DNA of 64,000 nt. Origin: Acanthosepion pharaonis. Taxonomy: Eukaryota; Mollusca; Cephalopoda; Sepiida; Sepiidae. The position numbers were made by a program, and so were the translations under genes. The DNA is taken from NCBI GenBank assembly GCA_903632075.3, contig CAHIKZ030000582.1:38501-102500 (forward strand), in the 5' to 3' direction. Positions within the stretch are counted from its first letter, which is position 1, and every line of letters starts with the position of its first letter. This document shows, piece after piece, positions 45,341-57,270 of the stretch. The notes below the pieces were generated by a model. The model saw only the letters and a program-made list of their open reading frames with translations, was not told the origin of the DNA and did not search any database.

Positions 45341-45593
45341 TGTTGTAGAGTAGTTTTCACAGTGGAGGCTTGTATTTCATTAAGTCGGTCCTAAATTAGG
45401 TTCGACGTACAAAACGTTAGGCACTTGTTATAAGAGTTAATGACGCAGCAATCTAGTTGTGGTGGTTGATACTTCAATGTCCGACATCGACTGACTCACT
45501 CAATTCACTGAGCCCCCTGGCGACTGCTATTACTACTACTTTTTATATCTGGGAGAGTCTATTAACAATAGAATAGGTATGTTCGGTATAACG
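45341..45593 (-). repeat. Gypsy 3' LTR
   Basis: This LTR is downstream in the element's orientation and is highly similar to 48126-48383. Differences include loss of a CGTGTTACA-like stretch and several substitutions. Confidence 0.92.
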
Positions 45594-45610
45594 TCAACCC
45601 CACTAAAACT

Positions 45611-45850
45611 TTATTCCGTAGGAGTAAAAAGTTTTCTTTCTTTCTTTATTTTTTTTAGCAACATCGTAGCGTATCTCCTACGTTTTAGGTCCACTTTTAA
45701 AGGATCAGTTGCCTTTCTTTTTCTTTTGGATCGGCGTACCTCAGGTAAAATCGTTGCAGGCGTTGTTAGATCAAACGTATTGAAAATCACCTCCATCTGA
45801 AAAACGTCGTCTGATCTCGTGAGTTTTTCCCCTTTCACCAAGTACATCAT
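45611..45850 (-). pseudogene. Gypsy pol C-terminal tail
   Basis: An open frame of 79 codons with FQMEVIFNTFDL and a basic RRSKRKRKATDPLK stretch, as found after the integrase domain of this Gypsy type. It stops just before the 3' LTR. The preceding integrase core is missing. Confidence 0.65.
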
Positions 45851-45950
45851 ATAGCCAATCTGTTTTTTTATTTTTTTTATTTCTATACCTCCATAGTGTT
45901 ACCAGAAACAACCTTTTTCACATATATCGTCGTGTTCCCCACTCAACTTT

Positions 45951-46145
45951 TTAAAATAGACCGGTTTTCTCTAATCTGTCAAATTCTTTATCTATCTCTT
46001 CAATTGAAGCAAACAGCACATTCCGTTTCTTTTTGAATACTGCCTGAGCGTTTTGTTTTGGCTGTAATTTTGCCTCTATCTTGGCACACGTTCCCAAACC
46101 TGGAGAAATAACAGTAGGAAATGTTTCCTTAAGTTTCCTTACCAA
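45951..46145 (-). pseudogene. Gypsy pol, start of reverse transcriptase
   Basis: The frame reads LKETFPTVISPGLGTC, then KIEAKLQPKQNAQAVFKKKR, the entry into Gypsy RT before motif 1, and EFDRLEKTGLF. The motifs with catalytic aspartates are deleted. Between it and the protease part (46146-46331) are stops. Confidence 0.75.
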
Positions 46146-46331
46146 TTTTTGGGCTTCCGAGTTTAAATTTTCAACCTTGTAATAGAAAGAATTTATCGGT
46201 AGATCCCATAATTGAAATTCTGTTATCCGATTCGTACCAAGTAAGTTCGTGGTGTTTTCTATAACAAATAGTTTAGCTTTTCGCGTTTTTTTTTAATTTA
46301 GCGTGACGTTTGTAACAAATTCTCCAATAAA

Positions 46332-47063
46332 TTATGTTTTTTCGCCCGTCACTAACCTCGCGATTTTATTTGTTTTCATTGAAGTTGGTTTCCCCAACTT
46401 CTTCCACGTATGCAAATTTATGATAGATAGGTCGGAAACAGTGTCGAGGTGCATTTTTATTTTTTTATTACTTATTTCGACGGTAACAAATTTTCTGGTT
46501 ATTCCGTCGTTCACCTCGTCGGACTTTAATTTTCTTATTTTATTGTCTTTATTTTTTGACCTGCAGTGCGAGCATTTATTCTCCACTCTTTCACAGTTGA
46601 AACATTTTTTATTCCTAAAATTGCAATATCTGTACCAGTGTAGTTCATCGCAAGCAAAACATGGCTTCGGGAGTTTTTGTTTATTTTTTTCTAGTATTTC
46701 ACTTTTTGTTTGATAATCCGCAATTTTAGAATTCTTTTTGGTAGACTGACTTTCTTTTTTGTAGCGTATTTTCCTTACATGCGAAACGCCAGACTGTTCT
46801 ATCTTTTTCGAGTCTTTCTTTACGCTAACATATCTTGTGCAGTCTTCTGCCAAACTCTGTATCGTAAGCCTTTGTTGGTTTACCAATTTTGATAATACCA
46901 ATTTCCTCAGTTCTGCGTCACTTTCCGATACTAGCCCTTGAACAAACACTAAGCATTTATAGTTGTCAGCGCTTAACTCTGCTAGTTTGAATTCTTCACA
47001 ATCCTTGTTCACATTGGCTGCATACGTTATATAGTATTGTTCTTCATCTTTCATCAGATTCAA
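46332..47063 (-). pseudogene. Gypsy gag C-terminus, zinc knuckles and protease
   Basis: A 243-codon open frame with three parts. A gag region comes first (YYITYAANVNKDCEEFKLAEL, FVQGLVSESDAELR). Two zinc-knuckle-like motifs follow at about residues 135-167. The first is CFACDELHWYRYC, of the C-X2-C-X3-H-X4-C type. The second is CFNCERVENKCSHC, with its His replaced by Asn. Last is an aspartic protease start at about residues 205-216, reading LDTVSDLSII, where DTGS would be active. Gag and pol lie in one frame here. The DTVS change should kill the protease. Confidence 0.85.
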
Positions 47064-47267
47064 TCATTTCCACCTCTTATGAAACAAAGATGTCTTTTTA
47101 CTAAATAATTCACTTAATATATTTACCGCCTCGGTAAAAGTCAACTCGCTAGTTTTTTTCGGTAAAATGTAGTTTACCAATTTGTTATGCTCAGCAGTTC
47201 CTAACTTGCTTAAAAGAAGTCTAACCTTCTTTCCTTCAGACCACGTGTGGCAGTCCTCGTTATACAC
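47064..47267 (-). pseudogene. Gypsy gag, middle part
   Basis: The frame reads EGKKVRLLLSKLGTAEHNKL, then LTFTEAVNILSELF, and ends at a stop directly before the next gag frame. It is the capsid-like region of the same gag protein, separated from 46332-47063 by a single nonsense codon. Confidence 0.8.
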
Positions 47268-47303
47268 GTCCGTATATTTTTTAAAATACTCTTCAAAAGT
47301 TAT

Positions 47304-47594
47304 CTATTCGCCTGGACTGTACGTGAATATTTCAATTGAATTCCATATTGTACTCTCTGGGAAAGAACCGTTTTGTAGATTTTTCTCTTTCCTCTTCTCA
47401 GTTATTTCCAGAATTTTGTTTTGAAACTCATGCATTTGCTCAATTTTTCGTTGAAACTGCATCTGTCTATTAAAAGTTTCCTCCTGTAGTTGCATCTGGA
47501 ATGTTTTCTGTTGCTCTAATATTATCATTTGTTGTTCCGTCTGGAATTTAAAAAAATTCCTGGAATATATATTTGCATTCCTCCATCTTGGCAA
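47304..47594 (-). pseudogene. Gypsy gag, N-terminal coiled-coil part
   Basis: A 96-codon frame, rich in Gln/Glu/Phe with a regular hydrophobic spacing typical of a coiled coil (residues about 20-75), ends IEIFTYSPGE before a stop. The middle gag frame continues after it. The nominal Met may be internal. Confidence 0.7.
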
Positions 47595-47689
47595 AAAGTT
47601 TACACAATGCTTAAATATTGTAGAGGGGGTCCAAAACGAATTTCAATTCGTGACCTATTTGAGCAAACTGTCTTATCGAAAAAAAAAAA

Positions 47690-48125
47690 TTCTTTTCTCA
47701 GTTGAGAATACGACTGATTATTTTTTTCGTCACTACGTTGACGTCTTGTCTTTCAAAAAACTTTGCCAAGTTTTTTTTAAAGTGAATCCGAGATGTTGTC
47801 GCCGAAAATTTGACGAGAAAGTTTTTTTTTTCTTTTTTCTCCGTATCAGAACGAATTTCGTCACCAAATAACGCGAGCGAATTTTTTTTCTTTCACTATA
47901 TGAATCCGAATCCGTCGTACGCCACGTTTATTATGGCGGGTGACTTTTTTTTTCGTATGAGTTAGGAATCCACGTCGTCAAGCGTTGTATATGGCGAAAC
48001 GAATTTTTTTTTTCTTTAATTTTTTTTTTCCGTATGAATTTCGAATCCTGGTCGCCAAAGTTGTTATAGAGTGAACGAAAAATTTTTCTTTTCCCGTATG
48101 AGAAACGAATCCCTCGTCGCCAGTG
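47690..48125 (-). repeat. Diverged tandem units in the Gypsy leader
   Basis: About five or six units of roughly 65-75 bp each combine an A-rich run, a CGTATGA-type stretch and a motif close to GGCGACG..GGATTC on the minus strand. The unit next to the LTR supplies the likely primer binding site, CTGGCGACGAGGGATTC. The others repeat weakened versions of it. Confidence 0.6.
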
Positions 48126-48383
48126 TGTTATAGAGTAGTTTTCACAGTGGAGGCTGGTATTTCACTAAGTCGGTCCTAAATTAGGTTCGACGTACAAAAC
48201 GTTAGGAACTTGTTATAATAGTTAATGACGCAGCAATCTAGTTTTGGTGGTTGATACTTCAATGTCCGACATCGACTGACGTGTTACACCAACTCACTGA
48301 GCCCCCTGGCGACTGCTGCTACTACTACTTATTATATCTGGGAGAGTCTATTAACAATAGAATAGGTATGTTCCGGTATAACA
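48126..48383 (-). repeat. Gypsy 5' LTR
   Basis: Starts TGTTATAGAG on the plus strand and ends GGTATAACA. ATAAT follows directly as target duplication. Confidence 0.92.
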
Positions 48384-48389
48384 ATAATA

Positions 48390-49390
48390 CATTTCTTTTG
48401 AGTTGGTAACTTGTATGAAGAGAACATGTAATAATTTCATACCCATTACCATTTACCAGTCTGTTGGGTTAATGTTAATTTTGTAGTCGAAACAAAGTTG
48501 CTATATGACAATAAAATGTTATTCTGAATTTCGTCGTCTTCATAAATGATGTAGTAACAACGACGTTGCAATTAATTCATATCACACTAAGAGAGATAAC
48601 GACGTTTTCATTTAACATTAAAAGTTCTAAAGGCAAATTAATACATTTGATTTGATTATTTTCACATATGTTATTTTATAGATGAAAATATATTTCTCTT
48701 AAAAATCATCGTTAGTTAAGTTGATTTTGTTTCGTGGCATTTCAACCTCAATGGGTTATTTAATGCAGAAATCTAAATATTTTTTGCGCAATTTTATGGC
48801 TTCAACTAAATATATTTTAAACGCAATTAATGCCTTTAACTTCAGATGAAATATATTGTCAGACATTTTATTATAAATATATATTGTTGTTTTTGTTTTT
48901 TTTTTACTATAAAAATGTATTGCTAGCATTTTAATATAAAATATATTGTTATTTTTGTTTTGTTCAGGGGGTTCACTAATCGCTTATAGCTGGCCAGGGT
49001 GGACATGGGAACAACATCAGTTAAGATGTCGTTCCGCACTCCTCAAAACCTGCAATCTCCCGATCAGATGACTTGCTGCCGGATATATTTTACCATTATG
49101 CACAGAAGAAAAAATCGATATAACATCTGCACCTTCTATCAGATTTTGCTACAAACAATAGGAATACAATGACAGAAATATTAGTAACATGAATAATAAC
49201 TGACAATTCGCGAGGTATGAAATTTAAAAGAATATAAACGAAAGCCAATATATGCCGCCCAAAATAGCAGAAACTATAGTTTTATAATTATATATTTATG
49301 AGTCCATATATTCCGTAAATTGGATTACCTATGGTAAAAGTGAAGACAATATATGAGAACGTTAACGACAATATATAACAACTGAGATAT
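48390..49390. other. No recognised gene
   Basis: AT-rich sequence. A block around TAAAATATATTGTT-TTTTTGTTTT is tandemly repeated near 48870-48960. Confidence 0.4.
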
Positions 49391-49393
49391 GAG

Positions 49394-49397
<4 letters not shown>

Positions 49398-49427
<30 letters not shown>

Positions 49428-49441
49428 CACACGCACACACG

Positions 49442-49479
<38 letters not shown>

Positions 49480-49485
49480 CCTTTA
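49398..49485. repeat. (TA)n(CA)n(TA)n microsatellite
   Basis: TA, then CA with CG interruptions, then TA. Confidence 0.95.
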
Positions 49486-49672
49486 TATTTGTGTGCTCAT
49501 ATATTTGATTATATGTATGTATTTGTGCATTAGGATGTGAATGTTTTTGAGCTGTCATTTGTAATTCCCTTTCCTAACCACCTGCTTATTTGAATTCAGA
49601 CTTCCATGTGTCAAATATGCCTAGCAATCGTAGTTACTTTATCGTGTACTCTATTTGTTCTCATCTCACCTT

Positions 49673-49673
49673 C

Positions 49674-49722
<49 letters not shown>
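49673..49722. repeat. (TA)n array
   Basis: About 50 bp of TA with one CA interruption. Confidence 0.95.
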
Positions 49723-49725
<3 letters not shown>

Positions 49726-50249
49726 ATTACAAATTCACACTTCCATTTATCAGATGTGCGTAGCAATCGTTACTGCTTACGTCAGCGTCGAACTTAGCCG
49801 ATAAATTGGAGCTTCACTAAGAACAATAAAATAAATTTTTTCTCCTAGTTTCATTCCTAGATGATTTTGTAATAATATTGAACTTCATGTTTGGGAAAAT
49901 TTAGAATTTGACATTTGTAATTTTTAATTTTAAATTTAACTGGGAAATTAAAACTTTATTTTTAATATTGATTTATAATTTAAACTAATATTAACCTTAA
50001 TGCACTCATAAATTGTATTTAAGGTATGTCAATATATTGAATTACCATATAATTGTGCTCTGATTGGTCATCATAGGTCACGTAACAATGTTTCCCCTAC
50101 TGAGGAGGTTTGGTTGGTTTTCAAACTCCTAAAACCCTTTATTTTTCAATCAACGCCATCACTTTATAAGACAGCAGAAGTATTGAAACGAAATTTCAAG
50201 TTTATATTTATAGTGATGTTATAACATGCACATGTTATAATTTTGCTTA

Positions 50250-50253
50250 TATA

Positions 50254-50320
<67 letters not shown>
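50250..50320. repeat. (TA)n array
   Basis: About 70 bp of TA with one CA interruption. Confidence 0.95.
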
Positions 50321-50436
50321 CACACACTGAGAGCTTTTGAAACGATCAAACTCCCTCCTTTCTTCATACCGATGCAGAAACTAGACAAAGCAGGACCCAG
50401 AGGAGAGTCCAACGCAAAATCGCCAATACTCGTGAA

Positions 50437-50471
50437 AATCAACCAACCAACCAACCAACCAACCAACCAAC
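50437..50471. repeat. (CCAA)n microsatellite
   Basis: About eight CCAA units. Confidence 0.95.
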
Positions 50472-50722
50472 AATTTTATCCACTGAGCTCTGTGTCCTTG
50501 TCCGTATTGGTTGATTGATTCAAAAATGAATCGACCCAAAGTGTTGTGAGTTCAATACCAGGCGACAGCGGAGAAAACGAAAATCATTATTGGAGCGTTG
50601 AGTTATCAAGGGAATTAAAATTAAAAACTGTGATATTTAAAAAGCCACATGGAATTAGAACAGTCTATTCCCGTGGACTAAATAAATGGTTCGGTCAGAA
50701 ATTCCAATGTATTTCACGTGAA

Positions 50723-50795
50723 GGAGGCTGAAGAGTACAACGGCCGAAACGGAATATGGCAATAAAGATGAGGGCAACAATATGAACAATGTAAA
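50723..50795 (+). repeat. Half-copy of the 60.3-kb palindrome family
   Basis: GTACAACGGCCGAAACGG through AACAATGTAAAT matches one arm of the palindrome at 60229-60381. GGCC-GAAAC lies in hammerhead-like context after GAAGGAGGC. Confidence 0.55.
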
Positions 50796-50799
50796 TTAC

Positions 50800-51105
50800 A
50801 ATATATCATCTCAGAAATATAGACAGATATCAAAGCATTTATTGTACATACTTCGTACACAGATACAATTCTACAGTATCATTAAAACATATACGAGATC
50901 GGCTCCGTAATTAAATGTTAGTCCCATGGTTGGATCTTTTTCCTTTTATGTATTATTGGAATGGTCTGACATGCTTCAGCTAATGGCGAGATTATAACAT
51001 TATTTGTTTCCTCTAATGTTTTGATCCATATTTAGTAACATCTTTTTAGTTTCTAGTTTCCTACTGAATTCTAAAATTAACCTTTCATTTTAAAGGTTTT
51101 GTATG
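50800..51105. other. No recognised gene
   Basis: AT-rich sequence with no frame of interest. Confidence 0.4.
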
Positions 51106-51109
51106 TTCT

Positions 51110-51380
51110 ACCTCGGTGTTTTTCTTTGTTTATGTGGGCGGAAGCGAGAAATTTGTTGGCTGGTATTATCAGTTTAGATGCAATTCGTCTGTGATCTCAT
51201 TCAAAGTAGGAGTTGTATATTCTAACATCTCTCACAATCTTCTTAATTCAAGAGTCCAAGATCCTGAAGTCAATCTTTTTTGTTCATTATCTGGGCTATG
51301 CCATGTGATGCCGTGCTTCCAGTCATGATTAAACCACATGTTAAGGATGGAGTATCATTTAAAGTAACAAATGTTTATCA
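51110..51380 (-). pseudogene. LINE APE-type endonuclease fragment
   Basis: The minus-strand frames read WKHGITWHSPDNEQ and, after a frameshift, KIDFRIL, then VRDVRIYNSYFE, then DHRRIASKLII. This follows the C-terminal part of an apurinic-endonuclease-like LINE nuclease: TWxSPDG, NxIDYIL, SDHR. The serine before DHR is lost at a stop. The domain would lie 5' of an RT like copies A-F. No RT is attached here. Confidence 0.65.
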
Positions 51381-51399
51381 AGAATTCACCATTGCTGTT

Positions 51400-52050
51400 T
51401 GAGGCTTCCATTTCAAAGATCGATGTCTTCTTACCATCAAAGTGGCATTCAAATCCTTATTAATGCAAAGGTTTATTATTTCTTCTAATATACACATTTT
51501 ACTCAATCCTGTGTAGAATTTCTTTTTTTTCTTAGCCTTTTTTAGTTAGGGCAAAAGCTGATATCACTCGGACCTTACATCCAAAAAATAAAAAATATAA
51601 ACAGCGATCAATCTTTCTGACTGTTGTACTATATTGTTTATTATAATATCAGATGATATGCGTACTATAGTTTTGACTTCATGCTGTCTTTCCTCCTTGT
51701 GTCCTCTCAAAAATTTCTAAGTCTGGAATTTATTGTCAGTCTTTCAGTTGATGGCGATAGGTAAAGCGGTTGACTAGACCTTTTTACGGACTTTGAATTT
51801 TACCTAACATATAAAATTTAAACAATATATTTTTCATATAATTTCTTACAGACAGGATAACGACCGAAGGCAGTTTTAAATTCAAATCCTTAGGGAAATG
51901 TAAGACAAATTTCAACCTTCATTATCAAAACGCAAAAATTTATCTGTCAATATCGTAAAAAGTACAAAATACATTCACTGTTACATTGGAAAAAAAGAGT
52001 TGAAATAAATAATGGGTGCCTAGATAGACTCTATCACTCGTCTATCTCTC
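51400..52050. other. No recognised gene
   Basis: May include more decayed LINE sequence upstream of the endonuclease fragment, but I cannot align it. Confidence 0.35.
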
Positions 52051-52052
52051 TC

Positions 52053-52055
<3 letters not shown>

Positions 52056-52141
<86 letters not shown>
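52056..52141. repeat. (TA)n(GA)n(GATA)n microsatellite
   Basis: About 48 bp of TA, a short GA run and about seven GATA units. Confidence 0.95.
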
Positions 52142-52144
<3 letters not shown>

Positions 52145-52262
52145 TTAGTGGTAAATATACATACATATGCAAAATATATAAATACCCATGCATGTATATT
52201 TTTAGAATAAAAATTCCAAAAGGAAGAATCCTGGTAGAACTCAATGTCCAGGACAGAATAAG
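52137..52262 (-). repeat. Dispersed repeat, partial inverted copy
   Basis: Reverse complement of 37826-37945, ending at the same ACCACTAATAT boundary, beside a microsatellite in both places. Confidence 0.8.
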
Positions 52263-53065
52263 GATGGTTGTATATGTAGATGTGTGTGTATATATGTGTG
52301 TGTATGTTTTGGTATGTATGTACTCATATATATTTGTATATGGGTGTATATGTACGTATATATATATATATATATGTGTGTGTATATATAATTAGACGGA
52401 TAGATATAGGGATACATTGTTTATTTGTTTAAATGGGTGTATATAATTGTATAGAAATGTAGGTTTTAGGTATATATGTTTATGTGCACGTATGCGTATG
52501 TCCGTATGTATATATGTGGGTAAATGTGTATATATATGAAAGACTGGATGCGGATGTATGTATGTGTGTATATATGCATGTATGTGTGTGTATGTATTTT
52601 TGTATATTTTTTATATTTTTGGTTTTTTTATATATATATATATATATGTATATATATGTATGTGTATGTGCATACATGTGTGTGTATGTGTGTATATGTA
52701 AGGGTGTATGTATATGTGTATATATGTGTATATATGTGTATATATATGTATGTGTGTATGTGTATGTATGTGTATGTGTGCATATGTATGTGTGTATGTA
52801 TATATGTGTATATATATATGTGTATATATATATGTGTGTGTGTGTGCGTATGTGTATCGATGGGTGTATGCATGTGTGCATGTGTATGTATGTATATGTA
52901 TGTGAAAAGTGTGTGTATATGGATATACATGAATAGTTGTAGATATGTGAATATATTTTTATATGTGTGTACATGGGTATATATATATGTGTATGTGGGT
53001 ATACGCCTATGTGTATATACGTGTATATGTTATTGTGTATGTGTGTATTCGCATGTGTTTTTGAA
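52262..53065. repeat. TATG/TG-rich degenerate simple repeat, about 800 bp
   Basis: The plus strand is built of TATG, TGTG and TATA words with a few unique interruptions. Five overlapping frames on both strands (for example 52524-53078) are Tyr/Val/Cys/Met or Thr/His translations of the repeat, not genes. Confidence 0.95.
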
Positions 53066-53079
53066 CATAAAAATATAGG

Positions 53080-53364
53080 TCCTTGCTGGATTAGATAATC
53101 GTTATATTTGTTTTTTATATGTTTATATTTGATTTGTTACCTGTAGTCGATATTAAATTTGTCGAATTTTCTCAATTACAAAGCGGCACGTCATTCAATT
53201 TTACTTAACGTCGTCCCATCTCCCCCCCACCTCGTCTTTTCCTCCCTCTTACTCTAACATTAGATTGTCTATGGTGTGTGTATGTCACCACGAAATGTAT
53301 CTTTATGCATTAGACATCCGACAACATTCATTTTTCTCTAACTTAAACCCCTTCCACCCACCTC
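53080..53364. other. No recognised gene
   Basis: Short stretch between simple repeat and dispersed repeat. Confidence 0.4.
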
Positions 53365-53550
53365 TCCTAAAATTCTCTCTGTTAAGGTTTAATCTCGCTC
53401 CTCCTCATACTGACACTCTCTCTAAATTCTGTTTTTATTTCCGGAGTTGTTTTTTCTGTTTTCTTTTTGCATTTGTAGGTCTGATGAATTGGATCGTATT
53501 TACGATTCCAATGGAATAAATTATGACCATGGAATATTAGTGTTTAAGCT
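53365..53550 (+). repeat. Dispersed repeat with strong hairpin, copy 2
   Basis: Nearly identical to 37640-37812, including CTGATGA and the following hairpin. It is truncated at TGTTTAAGC, where a T-run and a (TA)n array begin. Confidence 0.8.
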
Positions 53551-53552
<2 letters not shown>

Positions 53553-53632
<80 letters not shown>

Positions 53633-53644
53633 ATATATGTATAA

Positions 53645-53681
<37 letters not shown>

Positions 53682-53705
53682 TGCATATATATATATATAT
53701 ATATA

Positions 53706-53799
<94 letters not shown>
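53553..53799. repeat. Long (TA)n array
   Basis: About 245 bp of TA with a few TATG and TATGC interruptions. Confidence 0.97.
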
Positions 53800-53801
<2 letters not shown>

Positions 53802-53824
53802 CAAAAGTGAGACTTAAAGTTGTT

Positions 53825-54165
53825 TCACGTTAAACTCAGAGCTAACTTCATGGAACTGTTCTTCAGCAGGATGGAGCAACTCTCCCTTAGGTTTTGGCAG
53901 AAAAGGATTACCTTTCCACTGCGGGAAGGGGCGGAGGCATCGAGTGTCCACCACTTCCACCTGGTTAACGCCAATGATTTTTTTTCTTTTTGGTGGGTGG
54001 TTAGTAAAGAACAAGATTTATGAAAGAAATCCGCACACTGTGGACAAATTAAAAAACTTATATCCCAGAAGTATTTATTGAAATTGATGCAGATTGGGAT
54101 ATGTGTCGTGCTGTGTGCCATAGTGTTCTAGCGAGGTTTCAAGAATGTTGCAATGTTTGAGCACT
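53825..54165 (+). pseudogene. Tc1/IS630-type transposase, C-terminal part
   Basis: Frames contain ELFF and, after a frame change, QDGAT (where the family has its second catalytic Asp in F-x-QDGA). Next come IECPPLPPG (normally EWPPRSPDLTP, with the third catalytic residue) and YERNPHTVDKLK. A stretch reading ICVVLCAIVF in one frame precedes RFQECCNV and EHLRN at the end. At least four frame changes or stops are present. The helix-turn-helix part is missing, and a (TA)n array lies directly upstream. Confidence 0.6.
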
Positions 54166-54332
54166 TAAGAAATTAAACTGTGTTAAAACATTTACGTAAA
54201 GTATAAAACAAATGTACATGGATAGTTTTGAACAAAACCTATGCAACAAAAGAAATATAATATTTTTTTATTATATGTAATTTTTTTTTTAAATGTAAAG
54301 TGCATACCTACTAAGTTCAAGAATATTTTTTA

Positions 54333-54340
<8 letters not shown>

Positions 54341-54403
<63 letters not shown>
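54341..54403. repeat. (TA)n(TG)n microsatellite
   Basis: About 42 bp of TA and 22 bp of TG. Confidence 0.95.
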
Positions 54404-54409
54404 CAAACG

Positions 54410-56520
54410 ACGAACGAGCGTTCAGTAAAATTACATCACTATTTCCATCCAGTGTGTCCTCTCTTTTTGACTTTCTGTAGCTTCTCGATATTTTTTCCTT
54501 TTTCATATATATGCATTTAATTTAATTTAATATTTAATTTAAACCGTTAAACTTCCTTGCAATAAATATGAATATTTTTTTTTAATTTTAACACTTAATC
54601 TCTAAACTCTTAATTTCCAAGTCAATAAACATTACATTTATTGTCATTTAAAGAGTAAGTCATTTTTTGGGGGTGGGGGGTCGGTATTTTCTCACAAAGG
54701 CAAATAAACGCCTAATTATTTCTTTAAGATATCATGAACTTAGCAATGTGGTTCGAGTCCTGCTTGCTCTCTTGTTCTGAATCATAAGAAGAGCAAATAG
54801 ATAAATTATCACTCGTGTTTCATTCAATTTGACTTAAAATATTGTAATTCTCCTGTCATGCATTTTCAAAACATTTAAGCTGCGAAGAATTAAGTCTGGA
54901 TTTTACTAGCTCCTCCCAAATTTTTATATTGATATCATTTCAAGTTCTTCTTCAAATTATCTTTGCACCCTCAAAAGAGGACGACATATATAACATTTGT
55001 GTCTCAGACGAATTTATCTTTTATGGATTATACCGTTATCCATTCGAATTAATTTTCTGCATCACCTGAGCTACGTCTAAATAAAAAAAATCCTCTAATG
55101 TCATCTTGAGAGAATCTCGGTATATTTTATTTTTTAACAGGAAATAATTCGGATGGATAAGAGTAAAATCCATAAATAAATACCTAATTCATTTGTTCAT
55201 TTAATGTATTGGTATAGGAGTCTCCTCCTATACCGAATCGGTTTCAATACAACTGACGTACATACCCCAATTTCAATATTTAATGTCATATCGTTCGTAT
55301 TCCAATAACTATGGCATAAATTGACATGATCTCTGGTTTCTTAATTTCATTGCAATTTCAATGTCCTTTTTTCCATTAATCTGACGAAGAAGAATAAAAA
55401 AAAGAATCTGTTTTAATGCCTTGCCATCAGCATACGCTGCAGGATTCGTTCCAGTTGATTGAATATAACTCTCCGTCTACTCAATACTGATTGTGGAATC
55501 AGAAAATTAATTCAGTCTGCATTGCATATCAACTAAACTGTATACAAGTGCAAAGTAAAGATCGTAGATTAATTGACGAAACGCGTTTTCTATTATTCGA
55601 TAACGTGATTCTATTTCTATAACCCACCATATAAACTAAAGACATCATCCAAAACTTTAGAGATGTTGACGTGTTTTGTTTGTTTTTAACATCACAGCAA
55701 AAATGTATATAAAAGTAGAGCAAGAAAACATGCTTATTACTTACCACTGGAATCATCTAAATGTTCAAATCGCTGACCTTACCGGTGCCTTCCCTAGTAA
55801 ACGGAAACAATCTTATTCTATATGTTTTATGAAAGTACTACCCTTCATAAAACCATGTAAATACATAACTTAAACAAAGTCATATACTTTGGTAATACTC
55901 ACAAAGATTACGTACATATTCACATTATAATCTGTTGGTGTTTCTCATTAAGAAGTATTACTCAGTATTAATCTGTAAAGAAAAGTTTAAAAAAATCATA
56001 TCCGATTTACTTCTCAAAAGACATGAATTTAAATAGAAGATCCTGTATATTTTTATGAGATTGTAGATATCTTCAGCTGAGACATAGGGAAAAGGATTTA
56101 GAATGAAACCATTGTCAGTTCGACAGACTTCTTGAGGAAATGTGATTGGCAATAAAGTCAGCCTGGATCAAACAGATCATGTGTGAGGGAACAGAATCCT
56201 ACTTAAACGTGTACGACCATCCCTTCAGTTCAGAGATTAACCAAGGCTTCATGATTCATATTGAAATAGTGGATGACATTGAATCTAAAACCCTGTCGAA
56301 AATTTACCATGGAATGACATGATCATTGTCTCTTAGGTCACCGGAGACCGTCACAGACTACCTGAATATGATGTAAATAATGGCTGAATATCAACGAGTC
56401 TCAGATTATCTTACAGATAATTCCCTAGCAACAATTCCCTACTTATTTCCAGTGTTAGAATGGAAGCTCTTACGCTAATACTTTCGGTACATAGGGAAGA
56501 GATTTTTACAGGTTAGATTT
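54410..56520. other. AT-rich region without recognised genes
   Basis: Short frames (55529-55756, 55676-55873, 55958-56152) have no domain. A G-run GGGGGTGGGGGG lies near 54669. Confidence 0.4.
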
Positions 56521-56524
56521 GACT

Positions 56525-57155
56525 AGCAGTAGAGCCCGGCGTTGCCCGGGGATGTAACAGTAAGAGATAGATCAAGTATCGGCCATCATAAAGACTGAAA
56601 AGTAAAATTGACAAAGATTATTGTTTAAGGTTGACGGACGCGCATGTCTTAATTAGTTTTTTTTTTTTTTTTTTTTTTTTACGAATTGGTCAAACCCAAA
56701 CTCAAACAAAAACATTGTTTTCAATCGTTATGAGTCTATCGATTGAATAGAATTTTATTATAAACAATTGTCTTGTAAATGGAATTTTTAAAACATTCTG
56801 AATGTAAAAATAAAGAAAAAAGTGTGCAAGACAATAAGAAACACTACCTGCCAAAAAAAATTGAAGTTTTGTTGAAATCGGTTGAAAAATGTAGGAAATC
56901 CGATCACATATATAAACGAACACACACAAACAACCTGTTTTTTTTATAAGTATAACTCGATATGAGTTGTCCCCCTTTCATTCTGGCGACAGAATCGTGT
57001 TTTATCATGTTTTCAAATTGATTTCGTGCAAAAACAATTTTGTTTTTTCTAATTTTTGGCGCTGTCAGAACAACCGTAAGGGAATTTTACATAGTCCTGT
57101 GAAGTTTTGTTGAAATCGGTTGAAAAATGTAGGAAATCCGATCCAATATATAAAC

Positions 57156-57253
<98 letters not shown>

Positions 57254-57270
57254 TGCGTTTTATAATAAGT
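56525..57270 (+). repeat. Repeat with CCCGGCGTTGCCCGGG and internal duplication
   Basis: It starts near AGAGCCCGGCGTTGCCCGGGG. A block with GAAATCGGTTGAAAAATGTA, ending in GGAAATCCGATC, occurs twice (about 56865-56915 and 57100-57150), each followed by ATATATAAAC and CA-rich sequence. The second ends in about 90 bp of pure (CA)n (57161-57250). A 24-bp poly-T lies at 56658-56681. Comparable GCGTTGCCCGGG-containing repeats are common in invertebrate genomes. Confidence 0.65.

Larger units (their letters stand above)
45336..48388 (-). mobile_element. Ty3/Gypsy LTR retrotransposon, internally deleted
   Basis: Two LTRs of about 255 bp (45341-45593 and 48126-48383) start TGTT and end ACA/ACG, and are flanked by the 5-bp direct repeat ATAAT (45336-45340, 48384-48388). 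Coding fragments on the minus strand run gag, zinc knuckles, protease, start of RT, then the very C-terminus of pol. Most RT, RNase H and integrase are missing between 45951 and 45850. The sequence style resembles the Mag-like Gypsy lineage. It cannot move on its own. Confidence 0.9.

Noticed and set aside
52480..53078. Five overlapping frames of 65-184 codons
   Set aside because: Translations of a TATG/TG-rich simple repeat with low-complexity composition on both strands.
57049..57249. Cys/Val repeat protein
   Set aside because: Pure (CA)n translation.
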